Source: Chlorophyllum brunneum
Taxonomy: Eukaryota; Basidiomycota; Agaricomycetes; Agaricales; Agaricaceae
Direction: 5' to 3'
Assembly: GCA_963576785.1 (NCBI GenBank)
Contig: OY756142.1
Coordinates: 62,001-126,000, forward strand
Length of the DNA stretch: 64,000 bases
The translations under genes and the position numbers were made by a program. This document shows positions 11,811 through 23,634 of this stretch, piece by piece (the first letter of the stretch is position 1; the number at the start of each line of letters is the position of its first letter). The notes below the pieces were generated by a model. The model worked only from the letters and a program-made list of their open reading frames with translations. It did not search any database and had not been told where the DNA came from.

Positions 11811-13288
11811 TCTATCATAGATATCGATGTCTTTTGTAACAGGGGTTCTCAGCTATCATCATGGCTGTACAACATCTCCTCTACTGATAGTGCTAGCCCG
11901 GAGCCGCCTTGACGATATTTTAGCACCCAAGGCACTATTGATAAATGTAGAGCTTATTCTTACCTCCCTCATCAACTCGGTGTTGAACAGTTGCCCGTTG
12001 CTTGGCCAGTCCCGGGGTTACTGTCGTGGTCAGACGTTACAGAGGGATATAGTCATAATCGTACTTCCTCTTTTCGTTTTCGTTGAATTCGTATGGATCG
12101 CTTCCCAGTGTTATAGCTCTCTCAAGTTCCTCTGGTCATTGCCGTATCTTTGATGAGACGCGGCGACTTGACGCGTGCGGAAGTAATCTAGGGCGCTTTC
12201 CGCTACGCATATTCGACGCGGCGGTACACCTGGCAACGAAGCCTACGGCTCCCCAGAATCGTCCCAGGTTTCGAAGTATTGAAACGCCTTATCCCACAGC
12301 CAAGCACCATTGCAGATGAGGGTCAGAACCCCAAAGTAGCTGTTTGTTTGATTCGTGATAGCAGTGATATCAGGCTCTCTCGGCAGGAATTCACCAAATT
12401 TCATCTTTGATTGATACGATATACATCACTGAATTGGGGATACGGTGCTAAAACTATGTTGCGCCAAGCTCAACTGGGTCAACATGTTCAATTCCGTTGG
12501 CCTTGGATTACCTCAACCTCGGTGACGACTCAGTGGAGTTGGTGTTACGCAAAGAAGATATAGTCGTAGCTCCAATTGGAGCAGTTCATCGTTCGTTGGG
12601 TAGAAGCAAGGATGCTATTTCATCAACCATACTACACTGTTCAGGGAATAAGTCGGATTTAGAACGAAGAACAATTGATTTCTGCATGTTCACGAGGTCG
12701 TACCACCTTCTATAAGTATTAATATCAATGGTGGGTATCGATGATTCTGTTTATCAGCTCTGTGAAATGGAGGCGAGAGACGGTTACTACCTGAGGAGAT
12801 GCTATCGTACTCAACAAAGAGCTCCCAACATCTCTGATTCACAATTAGCACAGCCTATCTATTAAGTGGCTAAAAGAAGTGAAGAGCACCAGAAGCTATG
12901 AATCCAGCTAGAACTATCGCATATTTAGCCCGCCCACAGTCACACTTCAGGGCAGGCTTAAATCCGAACCGCCACCAGATCCAACTACCCCCTCCCAAAT
13001 TCCGATCTGAATAAGAATATAAGGTATATGCCGTTGCTGAGCGTCATATATTCATGTAGAACGCGGGGGTTTTCATCAACAGAAGTGATGAAATTACATT
13101 CTTGCATACACAGTGACCGATCAGTGACTGATTATCTGTTCGAAGCCAAAATTACACTACGAACTTGTATCAAATTCTATCGTGATGAACAAATTTGCAG
13201 ACCACAGATTGATATTCACATAAAGCCCAACCAAACCCAATCCCCCCCCCCAAGCTGGTCTTCCATACACCCTACTTGAATCCTCTCA
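11811..13288. other. Intergenic between paralogues A and B
   Basis: About 1.5 kb. One 108-codon frame (11827-12153) has hydrophobic residues but no family motif. I see nothing else. Confidence 0.45.
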
Positions 13289-14589
13289 ATGGATATTTCA
13301 CTCAACCAATCAGAGCTCACCGCTCTTTTCCTCGAAAGTCTCACCTACGGTTAATCCTTCCCTTCAAAATCCAAAAAACCCATACTTAAATTCAACTTTA
13401 GGAATATTCCTCGTTCTATTCTTCATTCTACTCTGTATCACATTCTTCTCAAAAAAACAAGCTATTCCAAGAAAACGGTATATCATCCTAATCGCAACTC
13501 TTATGATGCTTCTTGCAACTTCTGTGCGTCACTCTTACAATTGTATAATCTCAAATTCCTGAGCGCAGTTCCACACATAATAGCACTTGGTGATAGACTT
13601 TCTGCGAGCTCTGGAAGCATTCGTTCCGACTGATAATCTTCACCAAACCCCTGATCAATTCTTCAAGAAACTATCACATCCATATGCTATGCTCAACTGG
13701 ATCCTATACGCTCTGCAAACAATACTCGGCGACAGTGTACTGGTCCGTACTTGAACCTTTTTGAAAAATCCCTCACCACTTACACTAAAACAGGTATGGA
13801 GATGTTACATCCTTTGCGGCAAGAAATTGTGGATAACAATTCCGGGAGTATTATTGACCATGTTAAACATCGGTAAACGCCCCTCTTTCGAATCCCACAC
13901 CGAAGCTCAAAGAAATCCTTTTCAGCCGTCCTAGTCCTCGTTTCACATTACCTCTCCTTCACCGTCGGTTCCACTTTCATCCACTTTACACGACCGTGAT
14001 TGACTGCCTGGATCATCTCAACCGCCGTCGTGCAATTCATCTATTCCAGTAAGCCAACCTCTCGAAATAAAATAAAAAAATCATACTTCTATTATCCCTA
14101 GTCGCCATCATCTTCCAAATATCCCGCAAATTCAAGGGTGCGAATCAACACGCAAGTGCCGTAATCAACGCCATGATAGAAAGCTGTGCAATCTACACTC
14201 TCTTCGCTCTGGCACTCTTAATCGCATTCGAACAAGCCTCAGACGCAGATTGGGTTCTAATCGACATAATCACACCAATCGTCGTAAGTCCCTCAAAAAA
14301 AAAAACACGAATGATTCCTCTATAACATAACCATCAAAAGGGAATTTCATTCTGCCTCATCATAATCCAACTTCACATCCAATTCCAAGAATCCACTTCC
14401 AGTCGTATCACATGGCCTACTCAACCTCAACCAAGACAAGATGATACAATCCAATCTCGAGAATCAACGTTGGCTAGAACGACAAGTGTACGTGAAGTTG
14501 AATCTCGGAACACTACGTTAGGAAAAGGACCACCAAGTCCTACCGTATCTTCCATTCGAATTTTACAATTCTCCGAAACGAGTGCTTGA
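13289..14589 (+). pseudogene. 7-TM-like fungal membrane protein, copy B (one nonsense codon)
   Basis: Exons 13289..13349, 13402..13523, 13584..13742, 13794..13872, 13926.., then two further exons ending at TGA 14587-14589. Intron positions and phases match copy A. Start MDISLNQSELTALFLESL is near-identical to copy A. In exon 5 the conserved HxTRPW block reads CGA CCG TGA: the Trp codon TGG of copy A is TGA here (13997-13999). Downstream exons are otherwise open, including ESCAIYTLFALALLIAFE and GISFCLIIIQLHI. A single G-to-A change thus truncates the protein in the middle of the membrane domain. Copies A and B are tandem, about 1.5 kb apart, and are broken at different places. Confidence 0.75.
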
Positions 14590-14946
14590 ATTATTGTGCT
14601 TAATAGGACAGTTATTTATCATGTAGTTGTTTATGCAAAAAAAGACAATCTTGATACTACTTGAGTTTTCTACGAGAATAGCATGGACAGTCACGATCCC
14701 AATTTTTCGGAATGTTTCCCCGACCCGACGTGCTCGAGTCCCATTCCACCCCCCATTCGAATACCCTTTGTCGCCTTCCAAAATCTCTCAAAAAATAATA
14801 ATGATTCGCATACACATACACTACTTTAAAAAAAAAATATACTCAATCCACCATCAACTGATAATGGCAAACAAAGGGGGGAATCATAAGTTCGTTAATA
14901 AATCCAAATCCTCCATCCTTTCCAAAAACAATCCAAAATTTTTTGT
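14590..14946. other. Short convergent intergenic region
   Basis: Lies between copy B (+) and the Ser/Thr/Pro-rich membrane gene (-). A/T-rich with poly-A runs; no gene seen. Confidence 0.5.
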
Positions 14947-16414
14947 TCACCTCCGTTCACCAATAGGTATACTCTCATAAGTCGGTGGAATCTCCCTCTC
15001 CCCATCCCCTTCCTCTTCTTCCGCAGTTTGCAACACCCTTCCTCCATCTTGATGTACTATCACTCCACCCCCACCTCTGCTCAAATTCGCATCCGACTTC
15101 TCTCCTTCTCCTCGTTGTTGTGGTTGTGATGATGACGATGAAGGAGGTGGTGGGGATAGGGACGATCCGGGTTGTTCATAAGGATTAACCAACGTCGTAT
15201 CATCGGTAGGATTATTACTAACAACCAACCCTCTCCCAGGATACGCTTCCCTTTCTTTATTTATCCTAGTTCCAAACGCCGGAGGCGTATGTCCCGAAAC
15301 GGACGCAGATCCCGAACCAAATTCCGACGGAGGTACAGACGGACCAGGTGAAGGACCTCTACCAAATAACGCCGCAGCTCCCGTAGCAGCAGATGTGGGT
15401 GAAGTCGTATTAGTATATCCACCATCACTCCCCGTCGGGGGCTGGTTACCAAATTGAGAACCCTGAGCATACATGTTGTATGTGTTTGGTATGGGAGGGG
15501 AAGAAGACGATGAAGGATGAGGAGTAGGATAAGGATAATATCCTCCTACGGCTGCAGCACCAGCGGTAGTGTAGTGCTGTTGGTCCGAGCTAGGTCGGAC
15601 TTGTGTCATATCTTGAGGGTTTGATCCTGCTGGACCTCCGGTATAGGGATAAGGCGTGATACCAGCTTCATCGTCATCCAAATCGAGTCTGTTACCGGTT
15701 CCTGGGCCTGACACGACACGTGCAGGATCAAAGTTTCCGTCAAAGTCGTCTTCACGACGTCTTTTACGAAGGAGGAGCCAGACTAGGAGGACTACAGCAC
15801 TTATACCAACCACGCCTAGTAATATACGAGTGTCAGCGTGTAAGAGAGAGAAAGGAAGATTTCGTACCTCCAACGACACCTCCTACAATAGCCCCTGTAT
15901 TGGTCGAACCACCTCCCCCATTGTTATTCTGCACGGCAGTATTGGTAGGTGAGGCAGCTGGCAAAACACTAATGACCGTTGTCGTGAACGGTTGACCATT
16001 CGTCGTTCCTCTACGTATCAAAAATCAATCGATCAAACAGGGGTAAAAAAAAAAAACAAGAAAAAAAACCCACATCATGGTGGATTGGGTGGTGATAGGC
16101 GACGCTGGTGGAGGGGTAGATAGCGACTGCATCGATGATGTGGATACATCGCTAGTTGGAGGTGCACTTGAGGTAGATCCAGGTGAGCTTGAAGACGGAG
16201 GGGGAGGTGTCGTTGACGGTGGGGTAGTAGTGGGGGGTGTTGTAGTTGGAGGTGGGGGTGGAGGTGGGGTGGTAGTAGGCGGCGGCGGAGGAGTTGTAGT
16301 GGGAGGGGGCGAAGAGACTAGAGAAGGATTAGCTGAATGTACGGATAACGAAGAAAGGGAAGAACCGGAAGACGATGTGGAGGAGGTGGAGGTGGAGGGG
16401 GTGGGCGTGGACAT
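14947..16414 (-). CDS. Ser/Thr/Pro-rich single-pass membrane protein
   Basis: Model complement(join(14947..15815, 15868..16010, 16074..16414)), 450 aa. The N-terminal ~110 residues are almost pure Pro/Thr/Ser and a likely O-glycosylation region. They are followed by a Gly/Asn linker and one strong membrane helix (GAIVGGVVG...VVLLVWLLL) capped by RKRRRED, which predicts an extracellular N-terminus and a cytosolic, disordered C-terminal tail of about 270 residues. The C-terminus reads PPTYESIP, a PPxY-type motif that WW proteins or ubiquitin ligases can bind. The layout resembles fungal Mid2/Wsc-like sensors, but no cysteine domain is visible. No signal peptide follows the chosen ATG. A tiny upstream exon starting at the ATG near 16470 (Met-Ser-Ser), spliced into the Ser/Pro region, is an alternative start. 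Confidence 0.75.
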
Positions 16415-18449
16415 GGTTGGGGAGAGAGAAATGCACCAGCCTCGAGGCCGGTCAACTCACCGCTCGACATCTTCTCCTAGCTCATAAATCAATAACGCAA
16501 AAACCTGAAAAGCGCCTCATCATACCTCACCCTCCCTTCTTTCCCACGCCTCGTCCTACTGCTGCGCATGGACCACCATTCACTCCAGTCGACGACAATC
16601 CCGCGTCACTCATCCACCTCTGCAGCCTCTCAACGGCTTCTCTTTCCGGACTTATAATTAACCATCGAATGACTGGCCATGCCGATTCGGAATCCTCCCC
16701 TCCTGACTCTTCGGTAATCCAATCTTTTAGATCATCCTTCTTACCCAAACGGTTCATAAACTTCCCGTTGTACTCTACTCCGATAGCGTTAAATTTCACT
16801 CCTTTGATCCTAGGACTTGAGAGTCGTCGTCAGGCCTGTGATCATCGAGGCCTTACCCCCATTTCCCCCTTTACCAACCAACTAAACCCCCGTACCACAC
16901 GGATCCAGGCACAATCCCACGTTAGTATAATCATGCTAATGCCGTGTTGTCGGACCATGTGGATTAGCGCGTCATTCCCGCAGGTATCCTCAAACCGATT
17001 TTCTCTTTAATTTTCCATCATCACTTCAAGGCAGTGTTACCTCCGGCTATTTATCGATTATCACTCTTGTGTTCCATTATCATCGGTCAAATCCGGGTAG
17101 TGTAGATATAAAAGATTGTGTGGGTTGTACCAACTGGGCATTGTCACTTGCGAACGAGGGAGACAGAATACGACATACATAAAAGGCACCAATATACGCG
17201 GTAATATAGCAATCCTCCGTGTGTGGAATTATCAATGATCCGTCACCGGGGGAATATAAATTGTAAATTCCCTACACCAACTTGGCCTACCACTGATACT
17301 CGTCCAAGTATCATAAGCCCAAGTACAAAATACATTGAATATATATTAGAATCATTCGGTGTTAGTTACGCAATGAGCTGATTAAACAAACGATAGCTGA
17401 ACTGGACAGTATCACCCTCAAACGAGATAAACCACATCCACTGCATCTACCCTCGGTGCCTTGTCAGGTGTACCATAGCCCTCGTATCCTCATACTCAAG
17501 CATGACCATACCAATCCAACTCTCATCCAGAAAAAACTTGTTCAACTGGGTTTTTTTTTTTCACAAAGACTTCGTATTTATACTCGAGAAGTATTTTTAA
17601 ATCCTAAATTCAAATAATACACACTCAACCCCAACATCCAGTCAAATATCTACGATCCTCCCTCCCCCGCTCTACTATCGTACATCCAAAGTCTAGAAAT
17701 CCACCCCAATAAACCCTCGTGGTCATAAACTACCTTCTAGATCCAAAGAAACTGGAGATTTCCACACACTAGAATCGTAAACTCCTAGTTTCGCAGGTCA
17801 TTTGAACAAAAAGACTTTGATACTCCATTCATGGAGGATTGGTATATACTGTTCTTTGAAATGAATAGAGAGTTCTCGTTCTCGAAGCATTATACAAGAA
17901 ATGTGTTTTCAGCCTCGAGGGTATAGAAATTCCGTTAATATTAGATCACTATCTTGTCCTCAGGATTTGCAAATGTGGGGCATTCCTATCGGTAATACAG
18001 GAAAGAAAGGACTAAGAGAGAAACGCACACAAAACGAGTTGAGCCTACTCAATCGACGTCTTTTTCTTCTGTGGTGGAGACTGTCTTCACTAATCATTTT
18101 TCTGGGTGGCAAGAGGGTCGCAGTAGGAGATGAGTGACACGGATGTGGGTGAGAGACAAAGGGCAGGTTATCATATATGTTACTAGTTCTTTAGACGGGG
18201 CTACACTGTTTGGGGAATCCTCACTTAGGATAAACCAGACTGGAAGAGAACTTTGTTCTATTTTATCCATGACACAACTCTTATGTACGAAAGAGATGTC
18301 TCTGGTTGGAATAAGTGATATGGTGCACAGAGATCATTTATTCATAACAGAAACCAGTGGCAGTCATAGCGTTGTCGCCCACAATCATTGTCACACTGTC
18401 ACAACTGTTCATCCGTCCTCCATCTTGCTGACATACCTGACGCCCAAAC
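16415..18449. other. Intergenic, no supported gene
   Basis: About 2 kb. Open frames here are antisense or lack motifs. A poly-T run lies near 17555. The region is the 5' side of both flanking genes. Confidence 0.5.
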
Positions 18450-19728
18450 ATGACTTCATTGCCCGCTAAAATTCCTCACAGACTTCGCAACACCGCCCAC
18501 ATCGCGAGCGCGTACAACACGTGTCTGAGAGTCGAGAAACCTCTCCAACAAGCTATAGAAAAGGGCGAGGACGTTGGAAAGAACTTGATTTACATCCGAA
18601 TTCTTGGTTATCTCGTACACTATGTGCCCACAGATCAAGGATTGAAAACGGTCATCCAAGAGATCAATTCATGCCCCGGTGATTCCGTCCTTTTTGGAGT
18701 TGGGAAAATGTACTTTGATCATTATATCCGGGGGTGTACGTTCCTAAAGCTACTCACTCCTTCAAGGTGCCATCTGATGTGGGTCATTCAGTTAGGGCCA
18801 ACAGGGGTCACACACCAGCGCCCTCCGATCATGCTTCTCGTCCCTCATTCGATATAATAACAGATATGATCAATGATACCTTGGTAGAGACTCCTCAATC
18901 CCACGCTGACGCCAAAAATAATGTCGGACTCGTCGTCTTTCCAGGTATGCTCACGTATTAATACCGATCAGGCCCTTATCCGCGATGGATTTCGTTGCGT
19001 CGTAACGGGGAAATACGACGCGCCCTCGGTATTGAACAATCGAGAAATAATGCAGAAGCTTACATTGGACAACAGTCTGGATATGGGAGTGACGAATTGT
19101 GCACACATATTCGCAGAGTCCACCAACTCGTCCATCAAACCAGGTTCAGATAGAGTATGTCCCTTTCGTAACTTTCAATATCTATTATCTAAATATAATG
19201 GCACTATACTACCACAATGTGGGCAGTCATGGGTCGCTTCGGGCATGACGAGCTTCCTGACGACCTAAATGGTTCCAAAGTCCATCGGCTGGAAAACGTG
19301 ATGACCATGGTCTCTCGATTTCATTCGTATTTCGATCAGCTACAAGCTTGGTTTGTCGCAACAGTGCGTCTAACCTAACCTTCGATTGTCTAACCATGCT
19401 GATATGTTATGTTCATGACACTTATCAGGAAGAAGAGAACAAATATAAGCTCGAAGGGATAAACGATCTCATTGTACGACACTATCCGGAATATGTCACA
19501 TTCACGACGCCGGATCCGGTTAAATTTCCACTTCCGTCTCGAGCTTATCTTGCCATACACGCTGCATGTGCCAAGATAGCTCATTTATCAGGAGCGGCTG
19601 AATGTATCGACAAGTTCTACCGAGACATGGATGATAGTAAGACCCTTAACCCGAGCGGTACCTCTGCGGAGATGTTGGAACATGCCATTTTCGAATTACA
19701 GGCATCTGGATTCGAAGTCGGCGCTTGA
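18450..19728 (+). CDS. HNH-nuclease-domain protein of Agaricomycete type
   Basis: Exon 1 starts at 18450. Introns lie at about 18733-18802, 18924-18977 and 19151-19230 (boundary uncertain), then 19364-19428. The last exon runs to TGA 19726-19728. The core reads ALIRDGFRCVVTGKYD, then TNCAHIFAESTN, then ENVMTM and FHSYFDQLQAWF. This is the HNH_2-type arrangement: Cys before VTG, His in CAHI, Asn/His downstream. The C-terminal half (YPEYVTFTTPDP, PSRAYLAIHAACAKIAHLSGAAE) is the tail usual in this family. Such genes are numerous in mushroom genomes with no defined role; a nucleic-acid-cleaving activity is inferred only. At the third intron the canonical GTATGT donor does not restore frame. A donor four bases further (T|GTCCC) does, so either splicing is unusual or there is a small indel. 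Confidence 0.7.
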
Positions 19729-20234
19729 ATAGTGTGCACTATACTGCGTTTGTACCATCCGGAGTCTTGTTATTATGACCGTTCTTGAGGTGGTTGGGCG
19801 CAGATGTCCGTTTTGGAATACTGGTTTTTAACGACGTACAATGATAGTTTCTGCACGTGTTGAGCATTTTGTTCTGAGAAGCTGGAGCCCGCAAGGTCCA
19901 AACCAAAGTTTGCAGCGGATCAAAAGTTAGTGGCGCAACATCTCGAGGCTCGAGGGAATGCAAGGACGAAGCAAATGCCCTGATAGTGCCGAAGAGACCC
20001 TTGTATTTGTTTTCGCATAGTTTCATGGTATATGAGATGATTATCACAGATGCTTGCGAAACACGATTTTGTCGTCAATACAGTGATTTACGACGAAATA
20101 AAATAGAACTGGCGAGCGTCCAAAGAACACTTTCATACGGATGGCAAGGGGTTCATTTTTGCACGATAAGAGTTTCTTGGCTCGAGATACGACATCACAC
20201 AAATTCCGAACCTGACTGTAAGGGAAATGGACAC
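19729..20234. other. Intergenic, convergent
   Basis: About 0.5 kb between the HNH gene (+) and the IFI6-like gene (-). No gene seen. Confidence 0.5.
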
Positions 20235-21101
20235 CTAGGGGTCATCACCAATATCTCCTACTTGATGAGTGTTTCCACCAGCATCACCAGCATCACCAAT
20301 ATTACCAGCGACCCCCGCCCCAGCCGCTCCGGCTATAACGTTGACAAACAACCACAGGAAACGCAGCTCGAGCGCCTATACCTTGCAGTAACGAAAACAC
20401 ACCTCCTGTGGCGCCTCCGTAAATTACGGATTGAATACCAGCCGCAAGAGATCCTATCGTGTAAGTATTAGCCTTGATTGAAGGAACAATCATTAATGGT
20501 ACTGACCGGCTGCTACACCACCTGCAGTAAACCCCACTGCTCCCAAGACCGCAACCCCTACAGCTGGTAGAAGGACCGCACTGCCGACTGCAGTAGCTCC
20601 TACCATGGCTACACCAAAGCCCATAAAACGTTGATCATGTGTTCACGACGTGTCAAAAGCTTACCATATCGTTTCACCTTTGCCGTGTCTTTCGCTGAGC
20701 TCAGCACACGAAATGGAACGTGGGCGATACGACATACCACACAGCGTTTGAAAAACTTCCTTAAAGTCGTTCCACTCCCAAAACCTATCATTCATCAATT
20801 CGTTCCTCTCCCTTTTCTCTCTCATTTTCTTCAAAAGTCGTTCCCTCATACCTATCTGTCCTCTCGGGGCCTCTGGAATCCAAGAAAGCACTGCGTTTGA
20901 CCAGTGTTTTTCATGGAGGTTGAGATCAACACATCGTGTTTTGACATCGTTTAACCAGCCCGTTAAGGCATCTTGGGATGCCAGAGGTCCTGGAAATGAC
21001 GGTGGGTGCTCCGATGAAGGAGATCCATGCCATTGAACCAAGATCTCTCGCAATTGTTGTCTGCTGAGCAAGGCCATGGTGTTGGGGACTTTGACGCTCA
21101 T
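20235..21101 (-). CDS. IFI6/ISG12-like hydrophobic Gly/Ala-rich protein
   Basis: Five-exon model complement(join(20235..20332, 20382..20453, 20507..20608, 20665..20694, 20738..21101)), 221 aa. The 121-residue N-terminal exon is soluble and charged, with a Lys/Arg/Glu-rich helix near residues 80-105. Then, from about residue 132, come short hydrophobic Gly/Ala repeats: AMVGATAVGSAVLLPAVGV, LGAVGFTAGGVAAGSLAAGIQS and GGATGGVFSLLQAGAAGAG. The order GFTAGGVAAGSLAAxxQS followed by GGATGGVxxxLQxxGAAG is the signature of the interferon-alpha-inducible IFI6/IFI27 (ISG12) family. In animals these proteins are membrane- or mitochondria-associated and modulate apoptosis. A 30-nt exon joins the two halves. 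The tail has Gly-Asp repeats. A fungal role is unknown; membrane insertion is inferred. Confidence 0.8.
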
Positions 21102-21605
21102 CTAGGTGCTTTATACACGTGCCGATTGCGATGCGCACGGACCAAATCTTACTGGTGTGAGTGACTGTGAGTTACGCCATTACAGCGTTGACTAACAAAT
21201 CTGATTTAATCAGGCGTTAGTGGCCTCATCAGGGCCGAGAAAGGAAGTTTTTCAGCCAATTTCTGGATGAGGCCCAGGGTGAATACGGGAGACACCCGCA
21301 CCCATCTGTCCTTCGGTTCATCGTGCAGTTGTTCCTTGTGTTCGGACGGTGATAGTGGGTGACAAGCGAACATCGAATCCTTCGGGAAGACAGTGCCCGT
21401 GATTGTCACTCTCTCTCACAAGACTTCAGATCTCCAGACTTGTGTGAGCAAGTCTTGACATTCCATCATGCAAGTATGGGTTTTATTGAACAATGGATGG
21501 CCGTACAGAGCATGGAAAAACACCGAGTTTTCAAAATGCAGGTTCGTAAATGATAGGATCAACTTTCTTTGATCGCAATCTCGCCAACCAACTATCTGCA
21601 TCTAT
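21102..21605. other. Intergenic, promoter side of IFI6-like gene
   Basis: About 0.5 kb between two minus-strand genes. No motif-bearing frame. Confidence 0.45.
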
Positions 21606-23090
21606 TCAACGTCGTGATCCTAGCAGTTTCCCAAGTCCACCCAGCGCACTAGACATCGCAAGACCCGCTGCCTCCCTGAGTTTCACAACCTCCTCACTCC
21701 GGTCATTTAATTGTTTCTGTAACGCCTCTCTTTGGCGTTGTATCCCCCCAATCGCTCTGTCAAGCTCAGCTTGCGCCAACTCTCTAGCCTCAGCCAGTGT
21801 CCTATCTAGCTCAATAGCCCGTTTATCCCGTGCATTCAAACCCTTCTTCGTCTCTTCGAGTATGTCGCCGAGTTCAGTATTGGTCATCTCGAGCCGCTGG
21901 ATCTGATGATCACGATCAGAGAGCAATTTCCTTACCCTGTCCAGCTGTTCGCGAAGCTCGTTCGCTTGGTTGATGTACGTTGTATTCTCGTTGCTAGCCT
22001 CTTCTCGTGACTTCCTCGCCTCCTCCTCGATATCACGTATACCCGAGTTCGCCTTTACCAAGTTACTCTCCAAATTCTCTGCACGCTTTTCTTCATTCCT
22101 ACACCGTTCCTTCAGTTTCTTCATCTGATCATCAAGTTTATCACGTTCGTCCATAAGCTTCCCGAGCTTTTCCTCCTTCTCTCCTGAGTCCTGCTGCAGC
22201 AACTCTAGAGTCAACTGAAGATCTTGTACCAAACGGCGTTGGGTGTCGATATCGAGAGCATGCCTTGTGCAAAGATCAGCTCGCTCCTTTTCCGAAACTT
22301 CCTCTATCGATAGTATTTTCACCACTTGTTCTTCGACTTTCTCCTCCAATGCCAGATTTGTCTTGTGAAGGTCGGACAGCTCCTCCCGGAGGCGTCTAAT
22401 TTCATCACCTCGCTCCTCGGCCACCTTGGATATCTCAGAAGCGTCACGTTGGGAAGCATCGAGTGAAATACGAAGTTGATCAATTGTTTCCGTAGAATTC
22501 TTCAAATCATCCTGGTAGCTCTGTATCTTCTCCGTCTTCTCTTCAAGGCTTGCCTCGAGCTCCCGAATTTTGCTATCGAGATTCTCCTCTACCATCGGGA
22601 GACTCTCGACACTTTCGGCCTCTTCTTTCATATTCTTCACCGGCACTGGCGCCTTCTGTTCAGGGCTCGACTGCTTGATCGCAGGAGCCGGAACCTCGCT
22701 TTGCGAATCCACCACAGATTGCGAAAGAGACGATGAAACGACATTTCTCTCCACTACTTCAGATGCCACTGAAACAGTTGTAGTCGAAGGGGTCGACTTG
22801 AAGAAATAAGGTAGTGCCCTAGCAATTCCACGGAACGTGTATCGTCCCCCAAGATCAACATTGGTATTTCCATTGGAATTGGAAACAAGGGATGTTTGAG
22901 AAGAATTCCGACCAATAACTTGAGCAATGGAGTCGGTTTGTGTTCTCAATAACGATTTTCTCTCTCTCGGACCTCCAAGGCCAGATTCGTCGATCGAAGC
23001 TTGTCGAGATACCGTGAAATGATTCGTCGTGGCTTGAGCGAGTGAGCTCGTTGTCGTGTTGCTCCCACCTCTGCCTACGAAGTATGACAT
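21606..23090 (-). CDS. Long coiled-coil protein
   Basis: A single uninterrupted frame of 494 aa. Residues 1-160 are Ser/Thr-rich and probably disordered. From about 165 to 470 the sequence is an almost continuous heptad-like coiled coil rich in Glu, Lys, Arg, Leu and Gln (for example EEKTEKIQSYQDDLKNS and REELSDLHKTNLALEEK). It closes with a short hydrophobic Ala/Gly/Leu segment (LAMSSALGGLGKLL), possibly amphipathic. It resembles structural or tethering coiled-coil proteins in general, but no diagnostic domain is visible and I cannot name a family. It lacks introns, unlike its neighbours. Confidence 0.8.
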   Translation of the reverse strand: MSYFVGRGGSNTTTSSLAQATTNHFTVSRQASIDESGLGGPRERKSLLRTQTDSIAQVIGRNSSQTSLVSNSNGNTNVDLGGRYTFRGIARALPYFFKSTPSTTTVSVASEVVERNVVSSSLSQSVVDSQSEVPAPAIKQSSPEQKAPVPVKNMKEEAESVESLPMVEENLDSKIRELEASLEEKTEKIQSYQDDLKNSTETIDQLRISLDASQRDASEISKVAEERGDEIRRLREELSDLHKTNLALEEKVEEQVVKILSIEEVSEKERADLCTRHALDIDTQRRLVQDLQLTLELLQQDSGEKEEKLGKLMDERDKLDDQMKKLKERCRNEEKRAENLESNLVKANSGIRDIEEEARKSREEASNENTTYINQANELREQLDRVRKLLSDRDHQIQRLEMTNTELGDILEETKKGLNARDKRAIELDRTLAEARELAQAELDRAIGGIQRQREALQKQLNDRSEEVVKLREAAGLAMSSALGGLGKLLGSRR

Positions 23091-23634
23091 TGTTACTGAC
23101 GATTATGAAGGGATGTTGAGGAACTGAATTTGAATGGAAGTAGCCAGTTCATGGGCTATGGTCGGTATTTATCATAGAGTCGTGCGCAAAGCATGTTTGT
23201 GGTGCAGTGCGGGGGTGAGAATCAACCTGCCTGCGCACACGAAGAATACACACTATCAATGGACGTTCTACATGCTTGTGAGTAACGATGTTTCGAGGAT
23301 GGGACCGTGCACACGAGTTGATGAAGCATGATCCAAGAAACTGATGTACGTAGCCCCGAGTTCCAAGTACCGAGCAAGGGTCAAACATGATGGCATTAAC
23401 GGTGAAGCGCTCATACAGCGCCCATGTCCCTGTTGTGTCACCCACTCTAACACTGGGCGTTTTGCTTCCGTTCCCACGCTCACCAGCTCCACTTCTGTTG
23501 TCGTCTCAACTAGTCATTGTGCTGTGGTGGTTGCTTCGACTCGGAGAGATCCCGCTCCTGTGAACCCCTTGAATGATGCTCTGCGATTTCCAGTGTCTGA
23601 AATTCAAACGAGTTACTGTACTGAGATATACAAA
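23091..23634. other. Intergenic between two minus-strand genes
   Basis: About 0.5 kb; no supported gene. Confidence 0.45.

Noticed and set aside
11827..12153. 108-codon hydrophobic frame after 7-TM-like copy A
   Set aside because: No alignment with copy A, copy B or the edge copy, and no neighbouring exons fit.
16077..17010. Long plus-strand frames opposite the Ser/Thr/Pro-rich gene
   Set aside because: Antisense shadows of low-complexity Pro/Thr codons. The minus strand has consistent introns, a TM helix and a stop.
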